This document shows, piece by piece, positions 1 through 11,027 of a stretch of DNA of 64,000 nt; within the stretch, counting starts at the first letter, position 1; the number at the start of each line of letters is the position of its first letter. The stretch spans positions 6,539,875-6,603,874 of the forward strand of contig NC_133300.1 in the NCBI RefSeq assembly GCF_005239225.2, written 5' to 3'. Under the pieces are notes generated by a model. The model ran no database searches. It was given only the letters and a program-made list of their open reading frames with translations, and was not told where the DNA came from. The stretch comes from Populus alba (lineage: Eukaryota; Streptophyta; Magnoliopsida; Malpighiales; Salicaceae). Position numbers and translations under genes: made by a program.

Positions 1-1572
1 GTAGATTCTAGGTCAAATAAATTATTTTTGAACGAATGTGCATAAAACTCAAGTCCAATGACATAATTATATTTTTAATAGGCCAATATGATTTAATCAT
101 GAGCCAAATTAAAGTTTGATTATGTTTAAGAATTAATTTGGGTTCAATTAAAGGATTTAATTAGGTGGAAGGACTTAATTATACTTTAAAAGGGTCAAAT
201 TAATTTTATTTTAGACTTAATTAGTGAAAAGTTAAGTTTGGGAGCCTAATTCGAGCTTAATTAAGAAGATTGGAATTTTATGCGACCAAGTTAATTGATT
301 TGAATCAGGGATAAGATTGCAACAAAATTTAAAAGTTTAGGGTCAATTAAGGGTTAAATTGAAGAAACTTGCAAACAAGGACCATTTCGAAAAAAAAGAC
401 GTTGAAATCTAGGGATCTAATTGATTGAAATCATGGGTGAAATTGAAGAGAATGAAAAGTTTGATGGTCAATTGAAGGTCAATTTTCATAACTCCATAAC
501 CGAGGATCAAAATGAAAAGGATGCTAAAATTCAGAGCTAATGTTGAAATTTGACTGGGGCAAAATCGCATCAATTTAGAGTGAAATTGAAAGAAATTCAA
601 AGTTGGAGGACCACCTCTAACATTGGCCAAAATCCCTAATTTAATGTCCAAAACAGTGCCATTTTGAACATTAAAAAAAGAAGGGAACAACACGACGCGT
701 GGTCTTGTTACTATTCATTGTCTTCTTCTTTTGGCCTAAAAAGTTATCTGGATGGCTACTTTTCAAGGGCATTTAATGATTCACCTATCAACCAAATCGG
801 ACAAACAATACACCACCATTATAAGCTGACATTGTACTACACCTTAGAGTAGGTCTTGTCAGCCAATTGTCTCTACAACCATCGCGACACCAACCCAAAA
901 TGGCCAACCCGTCCAACCTTTAGCATCCAAGTTTTTTACGCCATGATAGCAACTCTAAACCACCAGTTGGGATCTTTCCAGGTCGAATTAAGGGCCAAGA
1001 TTTGGCACCAGTAAAAATAAAATGTCCCTCTTCCATCTTCTATAAATATGGGTGGATTCCATGCATTGAGTAGTCAGAAATCATAGCCCAAAGTTGGTGA
1101 AAAAACAGCTTTTCTTCCCAGTTTTTTCTTCTTAGCTGCCAGCCATCTTCTTCCTTTTCTTTCTTCATGCCTCTTCCGCCACCAACATCCCGTTGACATT
1201 CCGAGCACTACTAGTTAGCCACCCCCACACCAAGTAGCCCTCTTCTCCTCCCTATGTTGCTGGAAAACCATGGTAATTTGCATGCAGAATCATTGTTCTG
1301 TTTGCATTGCTGGGTCGGGCCAGCAACCGTGTGGATCATGGGTTGGACCCGTTTTGGCCTAGCCTATATGGTTGGGCGGGGTCTAGCCCGGCCCCCCATA
1401 AAAAAAAAAATAAGGGTTTGTTGGGCCACCTGTCAGCCCAACTCAATTGGGTCGGGCTAGACCTGCTTCGGCCCAGTCCATATATAAACAAAAAAATTTC
1501 AAAGGCCCTTTTAAAAAAAATTGTGTCATGGTATTGCACAATTTGAAATTTATGATACGAGGTGGCGACTCC
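1..1572 (+). mobile_element. Probable LTR (Gypsy-like) fragment, cut by window start
   Basis: No host gene is seen here. The segment has LTR-like traits: a TATA box (tataaata, about 1041-1048) followed by a long C/T-rich leader, and near its right end the sequence tggcgactcc (1563-1572). That sequence resembles the primer-binding site of Tat-type Gypsy elements. The left end lies outside the window, no second LTR was found, and no coding domain is visible to the right. Short ORFs in it match nothing recognisable. The family call is an inference from a ten-base match plus composition. Confidence 0.35.
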
Positions 1573-1944
1573 TGAATCTTAATCATAATTTTATGATTAA
1601 ACTCAAAACCATTTCCTTTCCCAACTCCTCTCAAGAGGTATAAAAGTATGTCAGTCGACGAAATGTATGCTATAAATTTTGAAACTTCTAAAATACAATA
1701 TAATCTCTTTAAGAAAAAAACTATCTCAATTAAATAATTTTTTTGATCGTTCCTGACTTAAGACCAATAATATAATTAATAATTCGCTAAAATTTATAAA
1801 ATAATATATTTTATAAGAAAAATGGATAGGTTTCACTTGATATATATTAATAATCTCACTATACATCACAATTATATATATATGCATAACTGAATTAAAA
1901 GGTCTTTTTAAAATATAACTATAATATTACTCTTTCATCTTGAA

Positions 1945-2206
1945 ATTGATATCTCATTAAACCTCATCTTTAACATTTCTTAGTACATTAAGAAGCTATG
2001 ATGTCGTGTTCTCGTATTGTAAGAGAAAATATGCAATGGTGTTGCTGCTTTGAGTGCATCTTTGCACTAGAAAATATTGATATCTCATTGAACCTCATCT
2101 CTAACATTTCTTAGTTCATTAAGAAGCTACGACGTAGTGTTCTTGTATTGGAAGAGAAAACATGCGATGCTATTGCTACTTTCAGTGCATCTTTGCATAA
2201 GACAAG
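1945..2206. repeat. Tandem repeat, 131-bp unit, two copies
   Basis: Copy 1 (1945-2075) and copy 2 (2076-2206) both begin attgatatctcatt and run through cattaagaagcta, aagagaaaa and gtgcatctttgca in the same order and spacing. They differ by scattered substitutions, so the duplication is not recent. No coding potential or known family was recognised. Confidence 0.75.
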
Positions 2207-3489
2207 CTCTAGTAAAGAACTATCATCTTCGACTTATCTTCTTTTGGCATTTCCATGACATTTTTAATATTTTGCTCGTTATTCAAAACTCTATAGTTAC
2301 CTTGTTTTCTCCTATGTAGTTCGAAAGGTACTCAACATCCATTATAATATGATATTTTTTATTTTTAGAAAAACACACACAGAATAATGATAATTAGTAA
2401 TTGAAAAATTAGTAATATTCATATAATTCAAATATATATATATTATATATTATATATATATATAAGTTTAAAGTTTTTGAAATAAATAAAAAATACCTTG
2501 ATAAATTATTTTTTTTATTAATTAATGTATGAATTAATAAATTATTATTAAACTTTCATGATCACAAGAATATTAATTTTTAGAGGTTTAAGTGTAATAT
2601 ATTGCACACCAATAAAATCCATTTTGAAATGTCTCCTTACTAAAAGGAGGAAAAATATGTATCTTTTGTCTTCAAGTTGTGGCAACTGTGAGGAGTATTT
2701 TAAGTTGTTGTTCTAGATTATTAGATAGGTAGCCAATGTTAAACCAGCGGCCAAGTTAAATTTCTTTCAACATAAAAATTAATGTGCATGCAACGCCAAC
2801 ATTAAGGAAAAAAAAAAAAAAAAGACATGTCAAATTTGTGATTTGAACATGTTTAATAAACTCAATTAATTTAATAATAAGATTTGACAAATACATCTAT
2901 AGTAAAAAAAAACAAAGAAAAAAATGTTTGTAATAATTAACCATAAAAAATGAGCTGGCAATATCATACTCAAAAGAAGAATAAAGAAAATATCATTAGA
3001 GACTCAAACCACTAGAAAGAGTTCATCAATATGGTTCTAACATCATTATAAAGGTCTACATGATAACATTGATAGAGGCCGTTAGAGCAATGATCCGAAA
3101 ATCAAACAAAAAAAAATATCATGAAGTCAACATCTTATGCCTTTATTTAATCAATTAATCTTTTAAGTTGGAATGGTGGACTAATTACAACACTTGCATA
3201 CAGAAGTGAACAGTTGTCCATGATATTATGCAACATAAAAGGGAATAAGGTGGATGTTAACGTAGGGATATTAGTGTGAGAGCAGAAGATGTTATTAAAA
3301 TTATATAGAAGTAATTTGAATTTAGAAGTAGATGACCAGACAAAATATTTTATTGTGTGATTGGTCAGAAAATATAAGTTTCAGTCCTGAACAACCCAGT
3401 CCAAGGGAAAACTGGAATAAAGAAAACATAACATGTCACAACAATAAAAGGAAGAGATGGCATTGTTTTCAGTGGAAGATGGGTAAGAA
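2207..3489. other. AT-rich intergenic DNA upstream of PRP1
   Basis: No gene is supported. The stretch holds TA-rich runs (about 2432-2464) and poly-A tracts. A segment at about 3015-3165 (tggttctaacat through atcatgaagt and tcttatgc) recurs in diverged form at about 5300-5450, ahead of PRP2. This could be an old duplication of PRP upstream DNA or a dispersed repeat. Confidence 0.5.
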
Positions 3490-3602
3490 GGTGAGCTAAC
3501 AACAACAACATTCAAAATGACTCCTGTTTTCTAAACTAGACCAACCATATGGAACATATCAGAAATAGATCTCTCCTACGTGCATCGATCTATCTATAAA
3601 AA
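3490..3602 (+). promoter_or_regulatory. PRP1 promoter: shared upstream block and TATA box
   Basis: The block ggtgagctaaca (3490-3501) lies 228 bp before the PRP1 start codon. Five other PRP genes have a near-identical block at a similar distance. Next come an accaacca motif (about 3540), similar to MYB-type AC elements, and a TATA box (tataaaaa, 3595-3602) about 120 bp before the ATG. The leader after the TATA box (cacacagttctt) is shared with PRP3. Function is inferred from conservation between paralogues only. Confidence 0.6.
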
Positions 3603-3717
3603 CCCATTATCATCCCTCGTTAATTTGTCACAAACAATATCACACAGTTCTTTCTTCTCTTAATCCTAGCTAGCGAGTTCATATAGCCTTTTCCAGGCCT
3701 TGAGATTTAGCATCGAG

Positions 3718-4104
3718 ATGGCAAGTTTCAGCTGTTTTGTCTTAGTTCTCTTCATTGCTCTATCAATTTCAGGCGGCGAGGCGGCTCGACAACTTCTGCA
3801 ATTGCCCCATTTACCTTCGGTACCCAATTTGCCTAAACCAACGTTGCAACCAATGCCTTCTATACCAGCGCTACCACAGCCCACATTGCCAACCACACAA
3901 CCTTCCTTGCCTAAACCCACACTGCCTCCACTTCCTAGCCTGCTAACAATGCCTGGTCTTCCCAAGGTCACCTTGCCTCCACTTCCAAGCATGCCCTCAA
4001 TGCCCACTATCCCTATCCAAACAACAATCCCCTCTATCTCGTTCCTCTCCCCGGCCACCACTTGGAAACTAGACCATGCTATTGCTCATTCTAAGTTTGA
4101 TTAG
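3718..4104 (+). CDS. PRP1: small secreted proline-rich protein with frameshifted C-terminus
   Basis: Single-exon gene of 128 codons. The ATG at 3718 is chosen because an in-frame TTG upstream lies in the leader and the paralogues all start with MAS/MAT/MTR. Residues 1-22 form a signal peptide (hydrophobic FVLVLFIALSI, ending GGEA). Then come ARQLLQ and a chain of LPxP/TLPPLPS units with proline about every third residue and no globular domain. This fits a secreted structural or cell-wall protein of PELPK-like type; the exact family name is uncertain. Compared with PRP2/PRP3, one extra G in the run after LSP (ccccgg instead of ccccg) shifts the frame. The usual PPPxGN end is replaced by ATTWK and continues past the ancestral stop for 13 more codons. 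It is the only member with this tail. Confidence 0.85.
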   Translation: MASFSCFVLVLFIALSISGGEAARQLLQLPHLPSVPNLPKPTLQPMPSIPALPQPTLPTTQPSLPKPTLPPLPSLLTMPGLPKVTLPPLPSMPSMPTIPIQTTIPSISFLSPATTWKLDHAIAHSKFD

Positions 4105-4191
4105 TAAGCTTTCTGTCAAAAGTTCATATCTTCTGGTCCCTGTGAAGAAGTGTGAGGAGTTGTGCTGTTTGTTTCTGGTGTTCTTCATTCC

Positions 4192-4200
4192 TATATATAT

Positions 4201-4233
<33 letters not shown>
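4192..4233. repeat. (TA)n microsatellite in PRP1 3' region
   Basis: A near-perfect TA run broken by one extra A, lying about 90 bp after the PRP1 stop codon and probably inside its 3' UTR. It makes spurious IYIYIY reading frames on both strands. Likely length-polymorphic. Confidence 0.9.
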
Positions 4234-6797
4234 TTGCTTCCTGTTTCATTCCTTGTATTTCATTTCCTTCTTGTATTATACATATACCTTTATCAATTAA
4301 AAAGAAATGTAGTTTCAAACATTGTTATCTGGTGTTTTTTCTACACGTTGATTACTAAACTCTGCTCTTTCTGGAATTCTGCTGACCTTGCAATAGTAAT
4401 GAAGAAACTGTTGATATCTAACAAGAGATTTATTGAGTACAAATGCCAAAACTTGATGTTTTCCAAGAGACTGCAGCAGATGCATAACCAAGTTCAAGAT
4501 TATCTTGTGTGTTTAATGCTTGCAACTAGTGTTGAGCCTTTTATAATTTCAAGAAAAAAAATAAAAAAATAGTGAAATAACAGTGAAACCGCAACCTCAA
4601 ATAGACTATTCAAATGGTAAGAAAAATATTCATTCGATCCTAAATTTGAGTTTCATTACTAGTATATCATTGAAATAATATATTTACATCCGATTTATTT
4701 TATTTTATTAAACTATGGTGACGTGTGTATAATGTATTGCCTAATGTGCAATTGATATATCAATACTCAACCTAAGTTTTTTATATTTTTACCTCAAAGT
4801 TTGAACTAAAAAAAAACAAGAAAGACAAAAAAAAATTGAAAATTATAGTGATATAGAATATGGATAATGACTTGCATCCTAAAATGTATTTTATATTATT
4901 TATACTCTAAACAAATCAATTTCCATACTAATGACCACATTGGATAAACTTGAGAAAAATGTTAAACTTCCACTGCTCTGATGTGTCCTTACCATTCTAA
5001 TTGTTTACAATTTGTTTTTATATTTTAGATTATTTTTCAATCTATTCTTTTAAAAAGTTATTCTCATCCAAAACTAACAAAAATAACTCAACCTTATTTC
5101 ATTATAAAAGATATTTTAAAAAAGAAAATGAATTTTCATGTGGTAGTAATAACTATACAATTTCTAGTTTATACATCTAGATACTTACTCTCTAACCTCA
5201 TTTTATTTTTTTATTTTTATATATTAATTTATTCTTCTAGTTTTACTGACTTAAATATTAGAGTATTTCTTGTTTTTATGCGGAACTGGTTTTGGATCAC
5301 TGATACGGTTCTAACAGTATTATAAAATGTTACATGACAACATCGAAAAAGGTCGCACACATCGTTAGAATAATGACCTAGAAATCAAACCAACTATTAT
5401 CATGAAGTGAGTATCTTATGCTTATTTTTTAACAATTAATTTAATTTTTTAAAAAAATATTTTTTAAAAAAGCTAAATTTGACAAAAAAGAACAATGAAA
5501 AAGACTCAAGATAACCTGAGTTATTTTCAAAATTCATGAAAAAATCTAATAGAAAACAAATAAAAAAAGATAATGGAGTTCAATCTCCAATTAAATAAAT
5601 CTTAAAAACCTAAAAATAGAAAAAAAAAAGAAAAAGAAAAAAAGAAGAAGAAGCAAACCTAAGTGAATCTCTTAAACCAGGGTTAATTTTCTTAAACTCG
5701 CAACTCGAGAAATCCTAGAGTCAGGCTCTATTAAGAAGCTCAATCCCTAATAAATTTAATGTTGAAGAATGAATTAAAAAAAATATATCAATATAAAAAA
5801 TTTGCCAAATTAAAAAAAAAAAAAACATAGCAATAACAAAATGATAATCAAATATGATAGGAAAAAAAACTAAAAGAAAATAAAATCATAAAAAAATATA
5901 TAATTTTAAAAATTTTCTCAAGTAAAACAAATAGCAATAAAAATAATAGGAACCAAATCTGACAGTGAAAAAATTAGATGATGAAATTGGAAAAGAAATT
6001 CAAATTTTATAAATTATTTTAAATAAAACAAACAGTAATAAAAAAAAGGATCAAATTTGAAAGAAAAATAAATTGAATGACTATTTTAAAAATTTAGAGG
6101 ATCAGATATGAAAATCAAGAAAGTGGGAGAAACCAAAAAAAAATCATTGATGTAAAATCGAGTGTCAGTAAGTCACACGTGTTGCCTATAAATGAAGGGA
6201 CAATTGGGATGATTTGAATACCATCTTGGAAACCATTATTTGTTAGTCGAATGCCTCCTTACATGTCAACCCACTCATTAACACGTATATTACATGCTTC
6301 AATTATTTTTGATAATATTATATTTATTAAACTATTAATTTTCTCTCAATCAACTTAATTATAATTAAAAAAAAAACCCGGATGAAATTAAAAAAAAATA
6401 CCACTGGATGTGAGTTAAAAAATTTCTACTTTTAAAGGTAATTCATTTTTAGACTATGCTTTAAAAAAAGAAAATATAAAAAAACCCTTGTATTCTTTTT
6501 TTTTTGGTATGGATAACTTGGTCACTCCTTGTGGTCTAAGAATTTTAAAAGTCGGATTTCTCCTCTATTAATTTGATAATCATTAATGGATTCCTGTAAT
6601 CTATATATATAGTTAACTTGATTGCTGGTCAACAACCAATGAACTGCACTTGTTCACCTTAAAAACAAACAGGGAGAAAAGAAGAACTTCGAGTGTTTGA
6701 ATCTTACGTATGAAAAAAGAAAAAGAAACTGAAGAAAACCATGGCTAGTCAACAACAATCAACATGTGCTACTATTTTCAATAGACGTAGATATAAA
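4234..6797. other. AT-rich intergenic DNA between PRP1 and PRP2
   Basis: No gene is supported. The region is A/T-rich with many poly-A tracts. It contains the second copy of the diverged segment seen ahead of PRP1 (about 5300-5450). At about 6612-6650, sequence around ttgattgctggtcaacaaccaat matches DNA ahead of PRP4 (about 19,873), so PRP2 and PRP4 share upstream ancestry for several hundred bases. Confidence 0.5.
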
Positions 6798-6889
6798 GGT
6801 GAACTAACAATGACAAATCTCAAAATGACTGTCCATTTTTCTCAACAAAACAAACAATTCAAGCTCCCCTCTTCATCTCCTATATATTA
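6798..6889 (+). promoter_or_regulatory. PRP2 promoter: shared upstream block and TATA box
   Basis: The block ggtgaactaaca (6798-6809) lies 199 bp before the start codon and a TATA box (tatatatta, 6881-6889) about 115 bp before it. The preceding sequence (caacaatcaacatgtg) is closely matched ahead of PRP4. Inferred from paralogue comparison. Confidence 0.6.
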
Positions 6890-6996
6890 ACCCAAAGAAA
6901 AGTCCTACGTTGTCACTCACAATTTCCTGCAATCCTCTTTTTGCTTATATATTATTGCTCATTTATAGTCTTGTAAGGCCTTGGAACATTACCAGC

Positions 6997-7413
6997 ATGG
7001 CAACTTTCAAGTGTCTTGTCTTGTCTCTCTTCATTGCTTTGTCGTTTTTGGGTGGGGAAGCAGCTCGTAATCTTCTGCAATTGCCAAATCTGCCTATACC
7101 ACCATTGCCACCATTGCCTTCTATACCATCTCTGCCACAGCCCACCTTGCCAGCTTTGCCAACCACTCAACCTTCACCATTGCCAGTTCCAAAGGCCACC
7201 TTGCCTCCGCTTCCAAGCCTCCCTACGATGCCAGCACTGCCTGCAGTTCCAAAGGCCACCTTGCCTCCGCTTCCAAGCATGCCACCACTGCCTACTGTCG
7301 TCCCCAAGGCCACCTTGCCTCCACTTCCAAGCATGCCTTCAATTCCCAATATCCCTCTCCCAACTACAATTCCCTCTATTCCATTCCTCTCCCCGCCACC
7401 AGCTGGAAATTAG
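6997..7413 (+). CDS. PRP2: small secreted proline-rich protein
   Basis: Single exon, 138 residues. The ATG at 6997 is preferred over an in-frame TTG 29 codons upstream, because the paralogues align from MATF and the extra stretch lies in the leader. Residues 1-23 are a signal peptide (CLVLSLFIALSFLGGEA), followed by ARNLLQ. The rest is repeats with proline about every third residue. A VPKATLPPLPS unit occurs three times with spacers TMPALPA and PPLPTV. The end SIPFLSPPPAGN is intact. The likely role is an extracellular structural protein; no catalytic motif is present. The last third of the gene and the 3' UTR are almost identical to PRP3, while the 5' half is clearly different. Confidence 0.88.
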   Translation: MATFKCLVLSLFIALSFLGGEAARNLLQLPNLPIPPLPPLPSIPSLPQPTLPALPTTQPSPLPVPKATLPPLPSLPTMPALPAVPKATLPPLPSMPPLPTVVPKATLPPLPSMPSIPNIPLPTTIPSIPFLSPPPAGN

Positions 7414-8763
7414 TCTCCTTTCAAGTTTGATTATGGAGTTGTCATGTCAGAGATATATCTTTTGAGTGCTTGGCTCTTACTTCTCTACGCGGAAGTTTGA
7501 GGAATTGCGTTGTCTGTATACCTTCATTTGAACACTGTTAATTGCTTCTTGTATTCATTTGTCTCCTTTTAATATATGAGCCCATTTATTTAAGGTGGTC
7601 TGTGTTTGATATTTCATTATTTCAGAAACACCCTTTCTCAGATGGCAGGAGTTGTACCTTTGATGTTCTACTTCAACTTCTACCATGGCTTTGGATATGA
7701 CACTAGTTGTACCTTTGAATGATAGACCTGTGATAATTAGCCGATTAGCTTGTAGAAAAGATTAGAAAAATAAATAGAAAGAACTCAAATAGGTGTATCA
7801 CGCTACGCCGGTGATGAGATGAAGTTTTTTTCAATATAAAACAAGGGTTGTTGTAGTGATACTAATGTTTGTAAAAAATAAAATAAAAAAATCAAAAGTT
7901 TGAGTTATTAACAAGTTTTGACTCAATAAATCCAGTTATTAAAATAATATAATTAAAAATAGCATCAATAATAAATAAATTAAATTAATAAAACATGCAA
8001 TGATGATCTTAAAAAATAAACGCATACCAATATTGTAAAAAGATATCTTCTATTTAATAATGGAGCAAAAATTAGATGAATGTGCTAACCTTACACAAAT
8101 CAAAATAAAATTAGAATCTCAATTTCAAGCAAGTTAATGCTAAATAATGAAATTTTTAAAAAATATATAAAAAATAACAATTCGAGTCCATCCTAGTTGC
8201 CCTGTCAAATACACAATTTAATTATGATATCATGATAATCCGGTAAAAAAAATTTAAATAAAACAATAAAGCTCAAATCTCAAACTTAATATTAAAGTTG
8301 AAATTGAAAAACAAATTTAAAAAATTAAAAAAATTAAACACAACCTAGTTGTGAGATTGAAAAAATTATTCATGTAGATTATCGTTAGATGCTGGATATT
8401 TAGATGGCTTGAGATTTACAATAACCTAGCCTTTAAACAATTATTCAAAACTAAAAATAATATTTGATTTTCAAGTAATTTTTGTATATATTCTAAACAG
8501 CCTTAGATCTATCTAACAGAATTCTCAAGACTCCCAAAAATATTTTAGATATACAATTTCCAATGCTTACATGTGTTTTGGAAACTCAAGAGTTTTCCCC
8601 AGCCAAATATATAAGATATTTCTAAATGATAATTTTCATTTCATGAACTTTGAAGCTATTTGACCGAAAGATTTGGGGAAGATTTTCTCTTTAAATTAAA
8701 ACATGTTGACGAAACAATAACGTGTATGCTTTAATAATTGAGAGTTAATGTGAACATGATATA
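7414..8763. other. PRP2 3' region and AT-rich intergenic DNA
   Basis: The first 150 bp is the PRP2 3' UTR, nearly identical to that of PRP3. DNA at about 7578-7785 (gagcccatttattta, then ccatggct, cactagtt, gataatta-ccgatta) recurs downstream of PRP3 at about 11,643-11,970, showing that the duplicated unit extended well past the genes. The remainder is AT-rich without a supported gene. Confidence 0.6.
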
Positions 8764-9514
8764 GAGTGTGTTTGGCATTGCGGTAGCTGTTGTGGTTGTG
8801 ATTTGAAAAAAGTTGTTTTATAAAAAGTACTTTTAGTTGAGGTTGATTTGAAAAAATGTGTGTTTGGTTAAAACTGTGGTTGAAATTGAGGTTGAAGAAA
8901 AAGTAGTTTAATGTGTTTGGTTTAAAAAATGCTTTTCAAATTGAGGTTATAAAAATAATTTTAAAAAATATATATTAATATTGATGGTTTTAAATTTAAA
9001 TATTGTAAAATTAATTACTCCTATTATATCATGAAAAAAATAATACTTTTATATAAAATATTTTTATTATTCTATTAAACTATTTATAATTTCATTACAT
9101 ACAAAATTCATTTGATAAAAACTACAAAATTAATATTACTGTGCGAGTGAATTTAATTCACTCTATACTAGTTTTTCAAGAAAAAATTTCGAGAAAAAAA
9201 AAATTATTCACGTCGCGAACGAATTTAATTCTGAAAACTAGTTTTTTTAAAAAAAAAATAATACAATTAACACATTATTTAAAAAAAAAAAAAAAAAAAA
9301 ACCCTGCGTACAGTGCAAGTGAATTGCACTGTTCCTTGTTTTTTATTAGCCGCAGAGAACGAAAAGCATGTTTTTGTTGCTTTTCCGTTTCAGCGTTTCA
9401 AACGCAAAATTCATGTGGATCCCATGCACAATAAATCACTTTTCTTAATTACCAAACGGCTGCGGGCTGTGTTTTAAATAAAACGCAGCCGCAACCGCGT
9501 AGACAAACGGACTC
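8764..9514. mobile_element. PIF/Harbinger-like non-autonomous DNA transposon (MITE-like), 751 bp
   Basis: The left end reads gagtgtgtttggcattgcgg. The reverse complement of the right end reads gagtccgtttgtctacgcgg. About 21 of the first 32 positions agree, including the blocks GAGT, GTTTG and GCGGT. The element is flanked on both sides by the trinucleotide ata (8761-8763 and 9515-9517), consistent with a 3-bp target duplication of PIF/Harbinger type. No transposase is encoded, and the interior is AT-rich with poly-A runs. hAT ancestry is the alternative, but the 3-bp flank argues against it. Confidence 0.6.
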
Positions 9515-10384
9515 ATAATCGTCTGTTTAAAGTTTTTTGGATTGTGGACTGTAATAGAAATTTTTGTGTTATTTCATGCAACATGACACACAAAATTATA
9601 GGGCATTGTTAATTCGTCTCAGAAATTACCAGAAAGTATAGAGTCATGATGAATGCAGAATAAAAAGAAAATCCTACAGGAATTTTTGCACAAGCACACA
9701 GGCAAAATCCTTTTTCAGCTGTGACCACAGGATAATTGGCCGACAAGGTTTGCCTATATACATCAATAATTCTCCTTAATTCCACACTTTCTCCATCATC
9801 TAATCGAATGTTCAGTTGTTCACCAATTTGGCATTTTGTCCCAACTTTAACTTCAACATGGTGTTAAAAAAATCATTTTAATTTAATAATTTAAGATGTT
9901 GGGTAAGGTTTTAGAATATAATTCAAATGTTACCTCAGTTTTTTTTCTCTTGTAAGTGCTTTAAGCAAGTTATGCTTGCGCCATTGGGTACAAGGGAAAA
10001 TTCAATTTATCAAGTTTCAACTACATATCCCTTTTCGGTCAAAGAACAAGAAGCCATAACCCGTTTTGTTAGTTTACTTAGCATCTAGAAGACAGGACTG
10101 ATTTTGTGTGGAGTTATGCTGTAGAAGAAAGATTAGATTGGCTAGAACACTGAGTTTTTCTTCTTCCTTTTCAAGGAAAACAACATTTTCAGGACTAATT
10201 AGATGTTCCTCTGAACTCAAAATTACATTACCAAACGGATAAAAATAGTTAGATTGACCAACAAAACAAGTTGGAGTCCTGCAATAGCCAGCACGAGAAG
10301 TGAAAGAAACGTCCTCCTGGTCACAGCAACAAGACAAAAAAAATAAAAAACATGGTATTGTTTTCAATGGAAGATGGAAAAGAA
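9515..10384. other. Intergenic DNA upstream of PRP3
   Basis: No gene is supported. A minus-strand frame of 107 codons (10,074-10,397) runs into the PRP3 promoter block and shows no recognisable domain. From about 10,350 (tggtattgttttcaatggaagatgg) the sequence closely follows the DNA ahead of PRP1 (about 3461). Confidence 0.5.
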
Positions 10385-10495
10385 GGTGACCTACCAATCA
10401 CAAAACACAAAATGATTGTCTTGCTTTCTAACCTAAACCAACCATCTGTGACAGATCACACAAATGGATCTCCACTTCGTTTCCATCTATAAAAA
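10385..10495 (+). promoter_or_regulatory. PRP3 promoter: shared upstream block and TATA box
   Basis: The block ggtgacctacca (10,385-10,396) lies 220 bp before the start codon. An accaacca motif follows (about 10,436) and then a TATA box (tataaaaa, 10,488-10,495). Block, AC-like motif, TATA box and leader all match PRP1 more closely than PRP2. An in-frame ATG at 10,464 lies upstream of the TATA box, so it cannot be the translation start of this transcript. Confidence 0.62.
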
Positions 10496-10604
10496 CCCGA
10501 TATCAGGAGCCCTAGTTTGTCACAGACAATCTCACACAGTTCTTTACCTGCTTATCTCTTGTTCATATACGACTCTCTTTCAGGCCATAAGACTTAGCAT
10601 CAAG

Positions 10605-11027
10605 ATGGCAAGTCTCAACTGTTTCATCTTAGCTCTTTTCATCGCTGTGTCACTTTCTCGCGGCGGGGCAGCTCGTCATCTTCTGCAATTGCCCCCTTTA
10701 CCTTCCGTGCCCAGTTTGCCTAAACCATCATTGCCACCAATGCCTTCTATACCAACACTTCCACAGCCCACATTGCCAACTTTGCCCACCACGCAACAAC
10801 CTTCACTGCCTAAACCCTCTCTGCCTCCACTTCCAAGCATGCCACCACTGCCTACTGCCGTCCCCAAGGCCACCTTGCCTCCACTTCCAAGCATGCCACC
10901 ACTGCCTACTGCCGTCCCCAAGGCCACCTTGCCTCCACTTCCAAGCATGCCTTCAATTCCCAATATCCCTATCCCAACTACAATTCCCTCTATTCCATTC
11001 CTCTCCCCGCCACCAGCTGGAAATTAG
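10605..11027 (+). CDS. PRP3: small secreted proline-rich protein, PRP1/PRP2 mosaic
   Basis: Single exon, 140 residues, starting at the ATG that aligns with PRP1 (MAS-NCF). Residues 1-22 are a signal peptide, followed by ARHLLQ. The first half (LPPLPSVPSLPKPSLPPMPSIP) tracks PRP1. From about 10,829 the sequence is nearly identical to PRP2 through the stop and 3' UTR. The 18-residue unit PPLPTAVPKATLPPLPSM occurs twice in direct succession and is identical at the DNA level. The C-terminus SIPFLSPPPAGN is intact. A role as a secreted cell-wall protein is inferred from the signal peptide and composition. One SRGG in place of SGGE before the cleavage site is unusual for the family. Confidence 0.88.
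   Translation: MASLNCFILALFIAVSLSRGGAARHLLQLPPLPSVPSLPKPSLPPMPSIPTLPQPTLPTLPTTQQPSLPKPSLPPLPSMPPLPTAVPKATLPPLPSMPPLPTAVPKATLPPLPSMPSIPNIPIPTTIPSIPFLSPPPAGN
10842..10949 (+). repeat. Perfect 54-bp tandem duplication inside PRP3
   Basis: Bases 10,842-10,895 and 10,896-10,949 are identical. Each encodes PPLPTAVPKATLPPLPSM. PRP2 has a single equivalent unit with V in place of A. Identity without any silent change points to a very recent in-frame expansion. Confidence 0.95.

Noticed and set aside
3666..4061. Long glycine-rich minus-strand frames opposite PRP1, PRP2, PRP3, PRP4 and PRP7
   Set aside because: They mirror the regular proline codon pattern (CCN read as NGG), lack their own promoters or signal peptides, and occur wherever the repeat does.
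10074..10397. 107-codon minus-strand frame upstream of PRP3
   Set aside because: It overlaps the PRP3 promoter block, has odd cysteine/phenylalanine content and no recognisable domain; chance is more likely.
10464..10604. Longer PRP3 start at an upstream in-frame ATG (similarly PRP7 at 31,229)
   Set aside because: For PRP3 and PRP7 the extra codons include the TATA box, and paralogue alignment begins at the downstream MAS. The in-frame TTG/GTG extensions of PRP1, PRP2, PRP5 and PRP6 are not plausible plant starts.
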